Shown here one piece after another: positions 56,450-64,000 of a stretch of 64,000 nt of DNA (position 1 is its first letter; every line of letters starts with the position of its first letter). A program made the translations under genes and the position numbers. The DNA is from Prevotella multiformis DSM 16608 (GTDB lineage Bacteria; Bacteroidota; Bacteroidia; Bacteroidales; Bacteroidaceae), in assembly GCF_000191065.1 (NCBI RefSeq), contig NZ_GL872282.1, positions 610,447 through 674,446 on the forward strand. Direction: 5' to 3'. Under the pieces are notes generated by a model. That model was not told where the DNA came from. It searched no databases and saw only the letters and a program-made list of their open reading frames with translations.

Positions 56450-58195
56450 ATGAAAGCAAATAGAATATTTATCGCGCTTCTGCTTGCCCTGCCGGCACTC
56501 TTCCTGCAGTCGTGCCTGAAGGACCAGGAGGATGTCTTCGACAGTCCTTATTCGAAACGTGTGTCGGATTTCCTCCAGCAGGCGCAGGACACGCTCGTGA
56601 AGGCCCCCTACGGATGGGCACTGGACTACTACCCGGAGAGCAACCAGAGTTACGGCGGAGTGGCCTACACCATCCGCTTCACACGCGACAACGCCATCGT
56701 ACGCTACGAGAACAATCCCGACGACGGCGAGGTGAAGTCGCGTTACAGCATGAAGGACGACAGCGGTCCCGTGCTGTCGTTCGACACCTACAACGACTTC
56801 CTCCACGTCTATGCGACGCCGAAGGACGGCGAGTACCGCGGCAAGGAGGGCGACTTCGAGTTCGTCATCGACAGCATCGGATCCGACCGTATCAAGCTGA
56901 AAGGCAAGAAGTCGGAGAACACGATGTACCTCCGCAAGCTCACGGCTGATGCGGCGGAATACATGGAGAAAGTGACGGAGGTGTCCGCCGACTTCATCTT
57001 CTCTGAGATGAAAGTGACCGTCGGCGGGAAGCCTTACAGCATCGTCATCACCGACCTGGACAACCGCCAGCTGGCACTCTACGACGGCAACACGCTGGTA
57101 GGCACATCGGCCTACGCCTTCACCGACCACGGCATCCGCCTCTACCTGCCAGTCACTGTGAACGGCGTACGGCTGTACGACTTCACCTATGATTCCGCAA
57201 CGGCGAAGCTGTCGGCCGGCGGCGTCGAGACGACCGAGAGCTTCGTCGACGTCAACGCCATCGCCAGGCTCATCGGTTCCGTCAGCGTGTCGAACGGAGC
57301 GAAAACCGTCACGAAGACCGTCCCGCACCTCGACAAGCTCCAGCTTGCCTGCGACGCCTCATGGGTACACCTCTCCAAAGACGGGAACACGCTGACCATC
57401 GCGGTGGAGGCCAACCCCGTGGCCACCAAGGCCCGCGGCTCGAAGATCAAGGTGTCGAACGGCACCGACGAGGCGCAGGTACAGGTGCTGCAGTACGACC
57501 TGCCGGCGCTCCTGGGTTCCTACAAGCTCACGATGACCGCATACGATCCGGACGCCGAGGCATTCAGGCAGACGACCCGCAATGCGAAGATCCGCTACAC
57601 GGGCAGCGGCAAGAACCGGAAGTACTTCCTCAACGTGGAGAGCGGCTACGGAGCCGACTACATCTTCCCGCTGACCTACGTGCAGTCGGCCAACGCCTTC
57701 CTGATGCAGTCGGGACAGAAGGTGATCACGCTCCACGGACAGAGCAAGACCTATTACATCGGCAATGCCTTCAACATCAACAAGAGCCAGGGAACGGGTG
57801 TCGGCACGAATGCCTACAACCTGATTTCCTTCGAGATCTCCGACAACGGCGACATCAGGGCCTCGCTCTGCGGCCCGCTGTTCGTCATCAGCGGCGGACG
57901 GCTCCAGTACACCGGACTGACCACGCAGATCATCGTCCTCTACGCATTCACCGGCGAACCGTTCTCAGAGGACAACCTCGCCGGATGGTTGGACAAGTGG
58001 CAGAACGCCGTAATCGAGAAGACCTCGACGTCTTCGCCGGCAAAGCCCGCCCCGCTGTTCGATGACGACGCTGCCGGCAGCGGACACGATACCGCCCTGC
58101 CCCAGTACAAGGCGAACCGTGTCGCACGCTTCGACATGGACTGGAGATCCATCCTGCCGGCATGGAATGCATCCCAAGTGAAACTAAACAAGTAA
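56450..58195 (+). CDS. DUF4302-like lipoprotein with BACON-like extension
   Basis: 581 residues from ATG at 56450, preceded by AAGAAAGGA; an upstream TTG at 56432 directly abuts the previous stop and is less likely. Lipobox LFLQSC. Residues ~20-250 form the DUF4302-like region shared with the minus-strand protein at 10472-11503. Residues ~270-350 read as a BACON-type Ig domain (LACDASWVHLSKDGNTLTIAVEANPVATKARGSKIKVSNG), then a C-terminal domain with STYTIGNAF-like beta segments. Follows the metallohydrolase by 18 bases. Confidence 0.82.
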   Translation: MKANRIFIALLLALPALFLQSCLKDQEDVFDSPYSKRVSDFLQQAQDTLVKAPYGWALDYYPESNQSYGGVAYTIRFTRDNAIVRYENNPDDGEVKSRYSMKDDSGPVLSFDTYNDFLHVYATPKDGEYRGKEGDFEFVIDSIGSDRIKLKGKKSENTMYLRKLTADAAEYMEKVTEVSADFIFSEMKVTVGGKPYSIVITDLDNRQLALYDGNTLVGTSAYAFTDHGIRLYLPVTVNGVRLYDFTYDSATAKLSAGGVETTESFVDVNAIARLIGSVSVSNGAKTVTKTVPHLDKLQLACDASWVHLSKDGNTLTIAVEANPVATKARGSKIKVSNGTDEAQVQVLQYDLPALLGSYKLTMTAYDPDAEAFRQTTRNAKIRYTGSGKNRKYFLNVESGYGADYIFPLTYVQSANAFLMQSGQKVITLHGQSKTYYIGNAFNINKSQGTGVGTNAYNLISFEISDNGDIRASLCGPLFVISGGRLQYTGLTTQIIVLYAFTGEPFSEDNLAGWLDKWQNAVIEKTSTSSPAKPAPLFDDDAAGSGHDTALPQYKANRVARFDMDWRSILPAWNASQVKLNK

Positions 58196-58202
58196 ACGCT
58201 TT

Positions 58203-59558
58203 ATGAAAAAGATATTCAATATTTGTCTTCTCTCCGTTGCCGCCGCAGGCTTCATCGCCTGCAGCGACAACGACGACGCTGGCAGCGGATACCTGCGCGA
58301 GAACTCCGTGCAGATCGTCAGCTCCAAGCTCTTCTTCAATGCCGACGCACAGAAGGGCGGCGTGAAGTTCAACGCACCGGCCGGGTCGACGGCCTCCGTC
58401 AGCGAGGCATGGGCCAAGGCCGAGGTGAAGGACGACTCCGTCATCGTCAGCGTGACCAACAACGCCGCACCCGACAGCCGCGCCGCCGTGCTGACCATCA
58501 AGAACAGCAGCGACTCCACCAACCTCTCCATCCTCCAGTCGGGCGCCGAGTTCAAGTACACGGGCCAGGAGGACATCGCCGTCAATGACAACGACACCGC
58601 CCTGGCACTGCCTTACACGAAGGTGGGGGCAGAGCCGGTCATCGACGTGGCGGAAGGCACCCCTCCCGGCATCGTCGCATCGACCGAGGACAAGGGCGAC
58701 GCGTTCGTGGCGCACATCAATGCCAACAAGACCGGCGAGCCGCGCACCTTCAACCTCGTGATCACCAACCGGCAGAAGACCGACACCGTCACGGTGACAC
58801 AGGGCTGCCTGGACGATTTCGTCGGCAAGGCGTATTTCCTCCAGGGCTATGACCTCCTGAAGCTCACCCCGCAGACCAAGGATCTCAGCGAGCTGCTGAC
58901 CCGGATGAGCGGTACGATCAAGAAGAACACCGACGGCAGCGTCGTCTTCGCCGTCAGCGGATCGCCGATGGTCGTCCATCTCGGCTTCGACCCCAAGACC
59001 CTCGCCTTCTCGCTCACGGGCGCCGACCTCCTCTCGTCGACTCCCCGAGGCAGCGGCTCTCTGCTCCGCGTGACCTCCGTCTGGGACAGGGACTTCTACC
59101 TCGCCCTGCAGAAAGCCATCAGCCAGATCGAAAGCCAGCACAACGCAGGAAAGATAAGCGATGCCGACTACAACACATTCAAGCAGTCTACGCTGCCCGG
59201 CATCTACAGCATCTTCGCATCCAAAAAGCTGTCGATGAAAGCCACGATGATGGCCTCCGAGGAAGACGGGGTCGTCATGGGACTCTTCGAGGACAGCGGA
59301 GCGAACGCCGACTACATGAGCCAGCAGAGCGGTCTGGCACAGATGGGATTTGCCGTCAACAGCTTCAACGCCAATACGCTGGGGATCTACGAGTACCTGC
59401 TGTCCGGCAAGAAACTGACATTCAGAAAGCCGATGCTCATCCTGACGCTGCCGGTGTTCTACCACCTCCTGCCCTCTTCAGGCAGCGCAAAGCCTGCACT
59501 GCCTATGCCGCAGAAGGCTGGCGCCGGTCTGTCTGCACTGAAGGCGCTCATCAGATAA
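58203..59558 (+). CDS. BACON-like domain lipoprotein
   Basis: 451 residues with lipobox AAAGFIAC followed by SDNDD. Two BACON-like segments at ~35-105 (GGVKFNAPAGSTASVSEAWAKAEVKDDSVIVSVTNN...AVLTIKNS) and ~115-200 (VIDVAEGTPPGIVASTEDKG...FNLVITNRQKTDTVTVTQ). The C-terminal ~250 residues are unrecognised. Starts 7 bases after the DUF4302-like stop and ends the operon. Confidence 0.8.
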   Translation: MKKIFNICLLSVAAAGFIACSDNDDAGSGYLRENSVQIVSSKLFFNADAQKGGVKFNAPAGSTASVSEAWAKAEVKDDSVIVSVTNNAAPDSRAAVLTIKNSSDSTNLSILQSGAEFKYTGQEDIAVNDNDTALALPYTKVGAEPVIDVAEGTPPGIVASTEDKGDAFVAHINANKTGEPRTFNLVITNRQKTDTVTVTQGCLDDFVGKAYFLQGYDLLKLTPQTKDLSELLTRMSGTIKKNTDGSVVFAVSGSPMVVHLGFDPKTLAFSLTGADLLSSTPRGSGSLLRVTSVWDRDFYLALQKAISQIESQHNAGKISDADYNTFKQSTLPGIYSIFASKKLSMKATMMASEEDGVVMGLFEDSGANADYMSQQSGLAQMGFAVNSFNANTLGIYEYLLSGKKLTFRKPMLILTLPVFYHLLPSSGSAKPALPMPQKAGAGLSALKALIR

Positions 59559-59671
59559 GATCGATCACCGGATAAGATCGAGCAGCGGAGGCGCTCATCA
59601 GAGGAAATGAAGAAAGGGAGACAGCACCCCTTTCCTGAAGACCTCCCTGTTTTGATGAAGCAGAAAAGAAC

Positions 59672-59712
59672 AGCCCTGTCCAAGCACGAGATGCGAGGAC
59701 AGGGCTTTTTTT
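59672..59712 (+). terminator. Terminator of the plus-strand SusC/SusD operon
   Basis: Stem AGCCCTGTCC (59672-59681) / GGACAGGGCT (59697-59706) followed by TTTTTT. Confidence 0.93.
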
Positions 59713-59976
59713 CGGCAGCAAGAAAAAGGGCTTCCTGCAGGGCACGCTCCCGCAAGCCCCGTTTTACAGAACATTACCATTGAGAAACAACGGATAACAG
59801 GCATGATTCTGCCATCGGGACAGGATATTGCAGAGGAATCAGAACAAGACTTCGCAAAGCCCCGTCCAAAAAAGAAAAGACCTGAGTTCAGCTGAAACAG
59901 ATTAGAGAGGACAAGCTGCATTTTACTTTATTATATATATTTAACGCTTTAGGGGGGGTAATTGAAGATATGTCAC

Positions 59977-59984
59977 TAACTTTG
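59977..59984 (+). promoter_or_regulatory. -7 box upstream of the small protein and fimbrillin-like genes
   Basis: TAACTTTGC, no clear -33 box but an AT-rich stretch lies just upstream. It leaves a ~390-base leader before 60378. Confidence 0.55.
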
Positions 59985-60189
59985 CAGCAAAATCAGCCAT
60001 TTAAAGTTATACAAAAAGGAAAAGGCTTTCGCAGACTCCAGTTGTACGCACTGCAAGGCAGAGCAAATGACTTCATCTTGCAGAAACCAGACAGCACATG
60101 CGGAAGCATCGTCTGCAAGACCGGATACAAGGAAGCGGACAAAACTGGTTTTAAGGAAAACGGCAGAGACAACAGAAAGCCGGCACCAG

Positions 60190-60331
60190 CCTCGCAAAGA
60201 ACAGTTCACCACGGATAACCCCTCCTCAACGCTGACTACGGACAGCCGTCATACAACAGGCCTCGCAAAGAACAGTTCACCACGGATAACCCCTCCTTAA
60301 CGCTGGCTACGGACAGGCGTCATACAACAGG
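60190..60331 (+). repeat. 71-bp tandem duplication
   Basis: Two adjacent 71-base copies (60190-60260 and 60261-60331) beginning CCTCGCAAAGAACAGTTCAC, differing at about four positions. Lies in the leader between the -7 box and the small WED protein; the gap 59559-60377 holds no gene. Confidence 0.92.
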
Positions 60332-60377
60332 ATATGCAGACGAAACCATCCACTAACAAAATTAAAACAAAATTGAA

Positions 60378-60590
60378 ATGAGCAGAATGCAAATCAAGAC
60401 CACGTATCAGAAACCTGAGGTCGAAGTCGTGTACATCCGTACAGGCAGCCAGCTGCTGGATGCTTCGTTCCCGGGAGACCACCACAAGGGAGAGCACAAG
60501 TCAGGACCGACCGAAGAGTCGAGCGAAGGAGCCAAGGGCGCTTTCTTCAGAAGCGGCGGCGAGAATGTACCGGCATCATGGGAAGACTAA
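60378..60590 (+). CDS. Small WED-terminated protein (70 aa), unknown function
   Basis: 70 residues, no signal peptide, start at 60378 or 60387 (MQIKTTYQKPEVEVV). Ends VPASWED. Similar to the 63-residue protein at 3477-3668 in the Y-x-x-P-x-x-E-x-V start, the LLDASFPG centre (LMLTASPG there) and the WED end. Its middle is His/Gly/Glu/Ser-rich (DHHKGEHKSGPTEESSEG). Nine bases upstream of the fimbrillin-like gene, so co-transcribed with a surface protein, as at the other locus. Function unknown. Confidence 0.75.
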   Translation: MSRMQIKTTYQKPEVEVVYIRTGSQLLDASFPGDHHKGEHKSGPTEESSEGAKGAFFRSGGENVPASWED

Positions 60591-60599
60591 AACAAAAAC

Positions 60600-62144
60600 A
60601 TGAAGATGAAGATCAAATTATCCTATCAATGGGCTGTGACAGCCCTGCTGCTTGCAGCCGCCGGCTGTTCAAGCGACGACATAACGACAGAGAAAACTGC
60701 AAAACCAGCAGCCGAGGGAAACGAAACGGCACAGACGGGCTTTGTCGCCGGTACGGAAGGTACGCGCACGTCACTGGATTATGACACAAGAGACTTCTTC
60801 TGGGAAGAAGGCGACAGAATCTATGTGCAAGACGACGGCAACGTCTTCCAGCACAGCAGCAATGCCGTAACGGGGACAAGACAGGCTGCATTCAAGTTCC
60901 TGATGCCCGGCACCTACGCCCACAACAGCTACTTTGTCTACTACCCCGGCAAGAACGGCACCGGAAACAACGTGACAATCGCTTCCGCCCAGACCCAGAA
61001 CGGACCGGACAACACCCTCCACTTCGGCATATCCGGCGACTGCGGTACAGGCACGGCCACCCGCCAACCCAACGGACAGTACAAGTTCCAGCTCAATCAT
61101 GCTGCCGCCTATCTCTGTTTCAAGCCCACTTACAGCCATCCGCTTGCAAGCACCTATGTCACGAAGATTGAAGTGACCGCTAATAAGAACATCGCCGGAG
61201 CCTACACACTGGGCACGGACGGACGGCTCACCGGAACAGGCAGCAGCCAGACAATCACGCTGACGCCCAAGACGGCAGGCAGCAGTGACGGATTCGCCAT
61301 GCAGAACAATGCAGCCGGGACAAGTTGCGAGGCCGGCCGGATGTTCATGGTCATCATGCCCGGAAAGTACAAACTCACCATAAAATACTACGTCAGGGAC
61401 AAAGAGACAGGCGTTTCGGGTGTCATCACAAAGACGTTCGGCGAGTTCCAGTATGATGCCAACGGCTACTATGACATGCCGGCAGCATTGTCCATAAGGT
61501 ACTATGATGATAAATATTATACCTGGGATGCCAAGAAGGAATACTGGTTCGGACACAAGAACGACCAGCCGAAGAAAACGGGAGTACCAGGCAGCAATTA
61601 TCCTACCAGTGCGGATGGCGACCGCTGGTACAACACTTCCAAAGACCCGAATGCCACTGCCAACACCGCCAAGACCTGTCCGAATGCCAATGAACTTATG
61701 TGGTACTGCCTGAAGGGCGACCCGCACTGGGACAACAAGACGCTCTGGACCGTATGGGGACATCTGTACACAGGCGGTATGTGGTTCAAGAAGGCAAGCG
61801 TCATCGCCTCGGAAAACGGAAAGAGCAGTGCTGATAAACTAAAAGAAAAAGCACCAAGCGGAACAGACCATGTTCACAATCAGCCCTTTATAACTCCTCC
61901 GGATAACAAGAACATCACGCAGAAGGCTCCGGACAACCGCAGCAATTATTTCTTCCTGCCTGCCATGGGACGCTATGAGGAAGGCAAACTTATAGAGTTC
62001 GGTTCGTATGGACGTTACTGGACGAGTACACCATATAAATGGGGTAAGGATGTTTCCTACAGCCTTTATTTCAATTCGCGTGATGTCGTCGTAAGCAATA
62101 TCATCGAAAAGAAGAACGGTCTCCGCCTGTGGAAGACCGAATAG
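60600..62144 (+). CDS. Fimbrillin-like lipoprotein
   Basis: 514 residues with lipobox LLLAAAGC followed by SSDD. The N-terminal TRTSLDYDTRDFFWEEGDRIYVQDDG and the AAFKFLMPGTYAHNSYFVYYPG stretch match the fimbrillin/Mfa-like fold of Bacteroidota pilins. The C-terminal ~200 residues (ANELMWYCLKGDPHWD...NYFFLPAMGRYEEGKL...GRYWTSTPYKWGKDVSYSLYFNS...NGLRLWK) resemble FISUMP-type domains. Could be a pilus tip/structural subunit or a ligand-binding surface protein. Closed by a hairpin terminator. Confidence 0.82.
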   Translation: MKMKIKLSYQWAVTALLLAAAGCSSDDITTEKTAKPAAEGNETAQTGFVAGTEGTRTSLDYDTRDFFWEEGDRIYVQDDGNVFQHSSNAVTGTRQAAFKFLMPGTYAHNSYFVYYPGKNGTGNNVTIASAQTQNGPDNTLHFGISGDCGTGTATRQPNGQYKFQLNHAAAYLCFKPTYSHPLASTYVTKIEVTANKNIAGAYTLGTDGRLTGTGSSQTITLTPKTAGSSDGFAMQNNAAGTSCEAGRMFMVIMPGKYKLTIKYYVRDKETGVSGVITKTFGEFQYDANGYYDMPAALSIRYYDDKYYTWDAKKEYWFGHKNDQPKKTGVPGSNYPTSADGDRWYNTSKDPNATANTAKTCPNANELMWYCLKGDPHWDNKTLWTVWGHLYTGGMWFKKASVIASENGKSSADKLKEKAPSGTDHVHNQPFITPPDNKNITQKAPDNRSNYFFLPAMGRYEEGKLIEFGSYGRYWTSTPYKWGKDVSYSLYFNSRDVVVSNIIEKKNGLRLWKTE

Positions 62145-62168
62145 GCCGCCCTTACATACAATATAGAC

Positions 62169-62220
62169 AACAGGTGTGCGGAAACGGGGACTTTCCCGTC
62201 CGTACACCTGTTGCCGTTTT
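62169..62220 (+). terminator. Terminator after the fimbrillin-like gene
   Basis: Long stem ACAGGTGTGCGG / CCGTACACCTGT with an inner AACGGG/CCCGT arm, then GCCGTTTT. The T run is short. Confidence 0.75.
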
Positions 62221-62222
62221 CC

Positions 62223-62823
62223 GGTCCTTCCGCTAAATGCGTGGATGCTTTCCGTATGGCTTTAACGGAAGGATCGAAGTGGTTCATTCAACAGAAACAT
62301 AGCCAGGACCGTCAGCTGTCTATCCTGTCATCATCCTTTGATACAAAAACCTTCTCGGTTTAATCTGCCGGGAATACAGACAAGGTCTTGAAAAACCATT
62401 ACATAATTCCAGACAGATCATCTGCAAATATAAAAAACACGTGGAAAAAGCAGGCTGGTAACCGGCAGTCAATCAACCGGTTATTAAGTCATTTCTGACA
62501 GGTGCCTGATTGGGCTTCAGAAGGGCGTTGGTAACACACTGAAAGAGCACCTGCTGCAGGCCAGTCAGGCCTCTTTTAGAAGCCAGAAGGGCATGTGCTG
62601 CTTTGCGCTGCATGAAAACAGTTTACAAATACCGGCGGTATGGGAATCGGCTGTCTGTAGACGACGGAAAGGCCTGCCGATGGACCGGCATCGTGTCAAT
62701 CTGCCTTTCCGGCATCTTACCTTATAGATCATCCCCCTTTGCAAGACCCTATCTGATTCTGGACGGTCACGCCCTGCAAGTGCAGAAGTCTTTATTCCCA
62801 TCTGCGCATTGGACGGAAGAACC
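62223..62823 (-). repeat. MITE-like ~600-bp dispersed repeat, copy C (inverted)
   Basis: 601 bases, inverted relative to copies A and B. Ends: left GGTCCTTCCGCTAAATGCGT (from 62223), right (reverse complement) GGTTCTTCCGTCCAATGCGC (from 62823), an imperfect ~25-bp terminal inverted repeat. Internal sequence matches copy B closely. Sits between two terminators of convergent genes; no transposase. Confidence 0.88.
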
Positions 62824-62824
62824 G

Positions 62825-62862
62825 AAAAAAGGCAGGGAAAGACGCGGAGGTCTGTCCCTGCC
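62825..62862 (-). terminator. Terminator of the MFS transporter gene
   Basis: Stem GGCAGGGA (62831-62838) / TCCCTGCC (62855-62862) with an A tract at 62825-62830 (U tract on the minus strand), ~68 bases past the stop. Confidence 0.88.
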
Positions 62863-62929
62863 AGATGGCTGCGATGCTGACACCGGAGGGATTATCCCTG
62901 CCGGTTCAGACGGTATGGTGAAAGCCGGT

Positions 62930-64000
62930 TTATTCCTTGATGTTCGGCTCTTCCAGTCCGAGGTGGCGTTTCTTGTCGACCACCTTCAGGATGAGACCGA
63001 TGACGAGGGCGACGACACCCAGTCCGGCAAGCATGATCAGCGGTGCCGTGTAATTGAGCTGTGTCGGGTCGGTCACACCGACGTTCGTCTTGTCGAGCAC
63101 CTTGCCGATGAGCAGCGGGAACAGCCACAGGCCGATGTTCTGAATCCAGAAGATCAGTGCATAGGCGGACCCGATGATCTTCGCATCCACCAGCTTCGGC
63201 ACACTCGGCCACAACGAGGCAGGTACAAGCGAGAAGGAAGCACCGAGGACAAGAATCGTGACATAGGCCACGATGACGCCGCCCACCTGGCTGGTCTTGA
63301 ACAGCGGGAGGACGAAGGCGAAGGTGAGGTGGCAGAGAATCAGCAGCAGCGAGCCCAGCACGAGCATGGAGGCCGCCTTGCCCTTATGGTCGACATAGCT
63401 GCCGAGAATCGGGGTGATGCCTACTGCCAGCAGCGGGAACACGGCGAAGATCGACTCTGCCGACTGGCGCATATAGCCCATGTAGCAATAAAGTACAAGG
63501 CTGAGTATGGAGAGCAGGAGCATCGTGTTCTTCAGCGCCTTCCGCTTCATGAAGTTGTACATGAAGGCGGTGGCAGCGACGACGAGCATGATGACATACT
63601 GGACCATCGTCACACTGGAAGACGCCCAGAACGAACCGGCCGGAAGCTCATGGAACGTAAGGTTGCACTGGAGCATGTTCACGGCATACTTCTGGAAGGG
63701 GAAGATGGCCGAATAGTACAATACGCAGAGCAGGGCGACGAGCCAGAAGCCCATGCTGGTGAGGATCTTCCCGAGGTCGCTGATCTTGAACGGATCTTCC
63801 TTCTCCTCTGCCTCGCCGGTCTGTGCGTCGAGTTTCCTGTCCATGAAGAAGTAGACGACGAACATCATCAGGGCGATGCAGATCAGTACGACACCGAAGG
63901 CTACGGAACGTGACACATCGACATGCCCGCCTAACTTGGCAAAGAACGGAGAGAAGATCATGCAGGTGGCGACACCGAGCCGGGCCAGCGCCATCTCGGA
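62930..64000 (-). CDS. MFS transporter, N-terminus beyond the window
   Basis: At least 356 codons, still open at the right edge, so the N-terminal part is missing. Nine or so hydrophobic helices remain (e.g. FGVVLICIALMMFVVYFFMD, ILTSMGFWLVALLCVLYYSAIFPF, LILCHLTFAFVLPLF). The charged cytoplasmic loop RKLDAQTGEAEEKEDPFKISD probably separates the two halves. Pattern fits the major facilitator superfamily; the SVPKLVDAKIIGSAYALIFWIQNIGLWLFPLLIG stretch recalls the MFSD1-like branch. Substrate unknown. Ends at a good terminator. Confidence 0.88.
   Translation of the reverse strand, partial: SEMALARLGVATCMIFSPFFAKLGGHVDVSRSVAFGVVLICIALMMFVVYFFMDRKLDAQTGEAEEKEDPFKISDLGKILTSMGFWLVALLCVLYYSAIFPFQKYAVNMLQCNLTFHELPAGSFWASSSVTMVQYVIMLVVAATAFMYNFMKRKALKNTMLLLSILSLVLYCYMGYMRQSAESIFAVFPLLAVGITPILGSYVDHKGKAASMLVLGSLLLILCHLTFAFVLPLFKTSQVGGVIVAYVTILVLGASFSLVPASLWPSVPKLVDAKIIGSAYALIFWIQNIGLWLFPLLIGKVLDKTNVGVTDPTQLNYTAPLIMLAGLGVVALVIGLILKVVDKKRHLGLEEPNIKE

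Noticed and set aside
59970..60218. 82-codon frame upstream of the small WED protein
   Set aside because: Its start overlaps the -7 box TAACTTTG and the frame runs into the tandem repeat; no homologue recognised.

Overview
The window is a chromosome segment of a Bacteroidota bacterium, most likely a Prevotella-like member of the Prevotellaceae. Evidence read from the sequence: -7 boxes of the Bacteroidota form TAnnTTTG(C), several with a -33 TTTG-like box 19-21 bases upstream; two SusC/SusD loci; BspA-like leucine-rich repeat proteins; a NigD-like lipoprotein; lipoproteins with acidic residues after the lipobox Cys; and C-terminal tails of the Y-x-L-x-G-x-R...KGIYI...GKK kind. Most of the window is GC-rich, but the first ~4.3 kb is clearly AT-rich. 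No rRNA, tRNA or CRISPR array was seen.

Layout. 1-3.7 kb (+): an AT-rich BspA-like protein and a small protein ending in WED, then a clean terminator. 3.7-5.0 kb: no convincing gene; holds copy A of a ~600-bp repeat. 5.0-19.9 kb (-): one long operon read from 19.8 kb down to 5.1 kb: FecA-like TonB receptor, SusC, SusD, a zinc-metallohydrolase-like lipoprotein that has lost its HExxH motif, a DUF4302-like lipoprotein, a small lipoprotein, an imelysin/DUF4856-like lipoprotein, a jelly-roll plus fibronectin III protein, a lipoprotein and a small BspA-like protein. It has a good promoter, an upstream dyad and a strong terminator. 20.1-20.7 kb: repeat copy B. 20.8-25.9 kb (-): SprT-like protein, PorT-like barrel, then the conserved rsfS-ftsH-cdsA cluster. 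26.3-32.5 kb (-): histidine acid phosphatase, exported C1 peptidase, rsgA, frr and a small lipoprotein, separated by repeat-rich spacers. 32.7-33.7 kb (+): mutY, apparently leaderless. 33.8-39.3 kb (-): AmpG-like transporter, a membrane-anchored anti-sigma/beta-barrel fusion with its ECF sigma factor, NigD-like lipoprotein and a BIG2-like lipoprotein. 39.6-49.8 kb (+): secreted M6-like metalloprotease, a secreted repeat protein, an S8 subtilisin-like protease and a 1235-residue LRR protein. 50.3-59.6 kb (+): second SusC/SusD locus with an intact HExxH metallohydrolase, a DUF4302-like and a BACON-like lipoprotein. 60.4-62.1 kb (+): a second small WED protein and a fimbrillin-like lipoprotein. 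62.2-62.8 kb: repeat copy C, inverted. 62.9-64.0 kb (-): MFS transporter running off the window.

How it fits together (inference): two paralogous outer-membrane import loci share the module SusC-SusD-metallohydrolase-DUF4302. The plus-strand copy keeps a plausible protease active site. The minus-strand copy has lost it but gained FecA-like and imelysin-like parts that suggest metal or metal-complex acquisition. The secreted M6 and S8 proteases could supply peptides or protein-bound ligands. Intergenic space is rich in repeats: a MITE-like element in three copies, a palindromic REP-like element in four good copies, 22-23-bp tandem repeats at several loci, a 34-bp minisatellite, and low-complexity heptamer or A/T-purine arrays.
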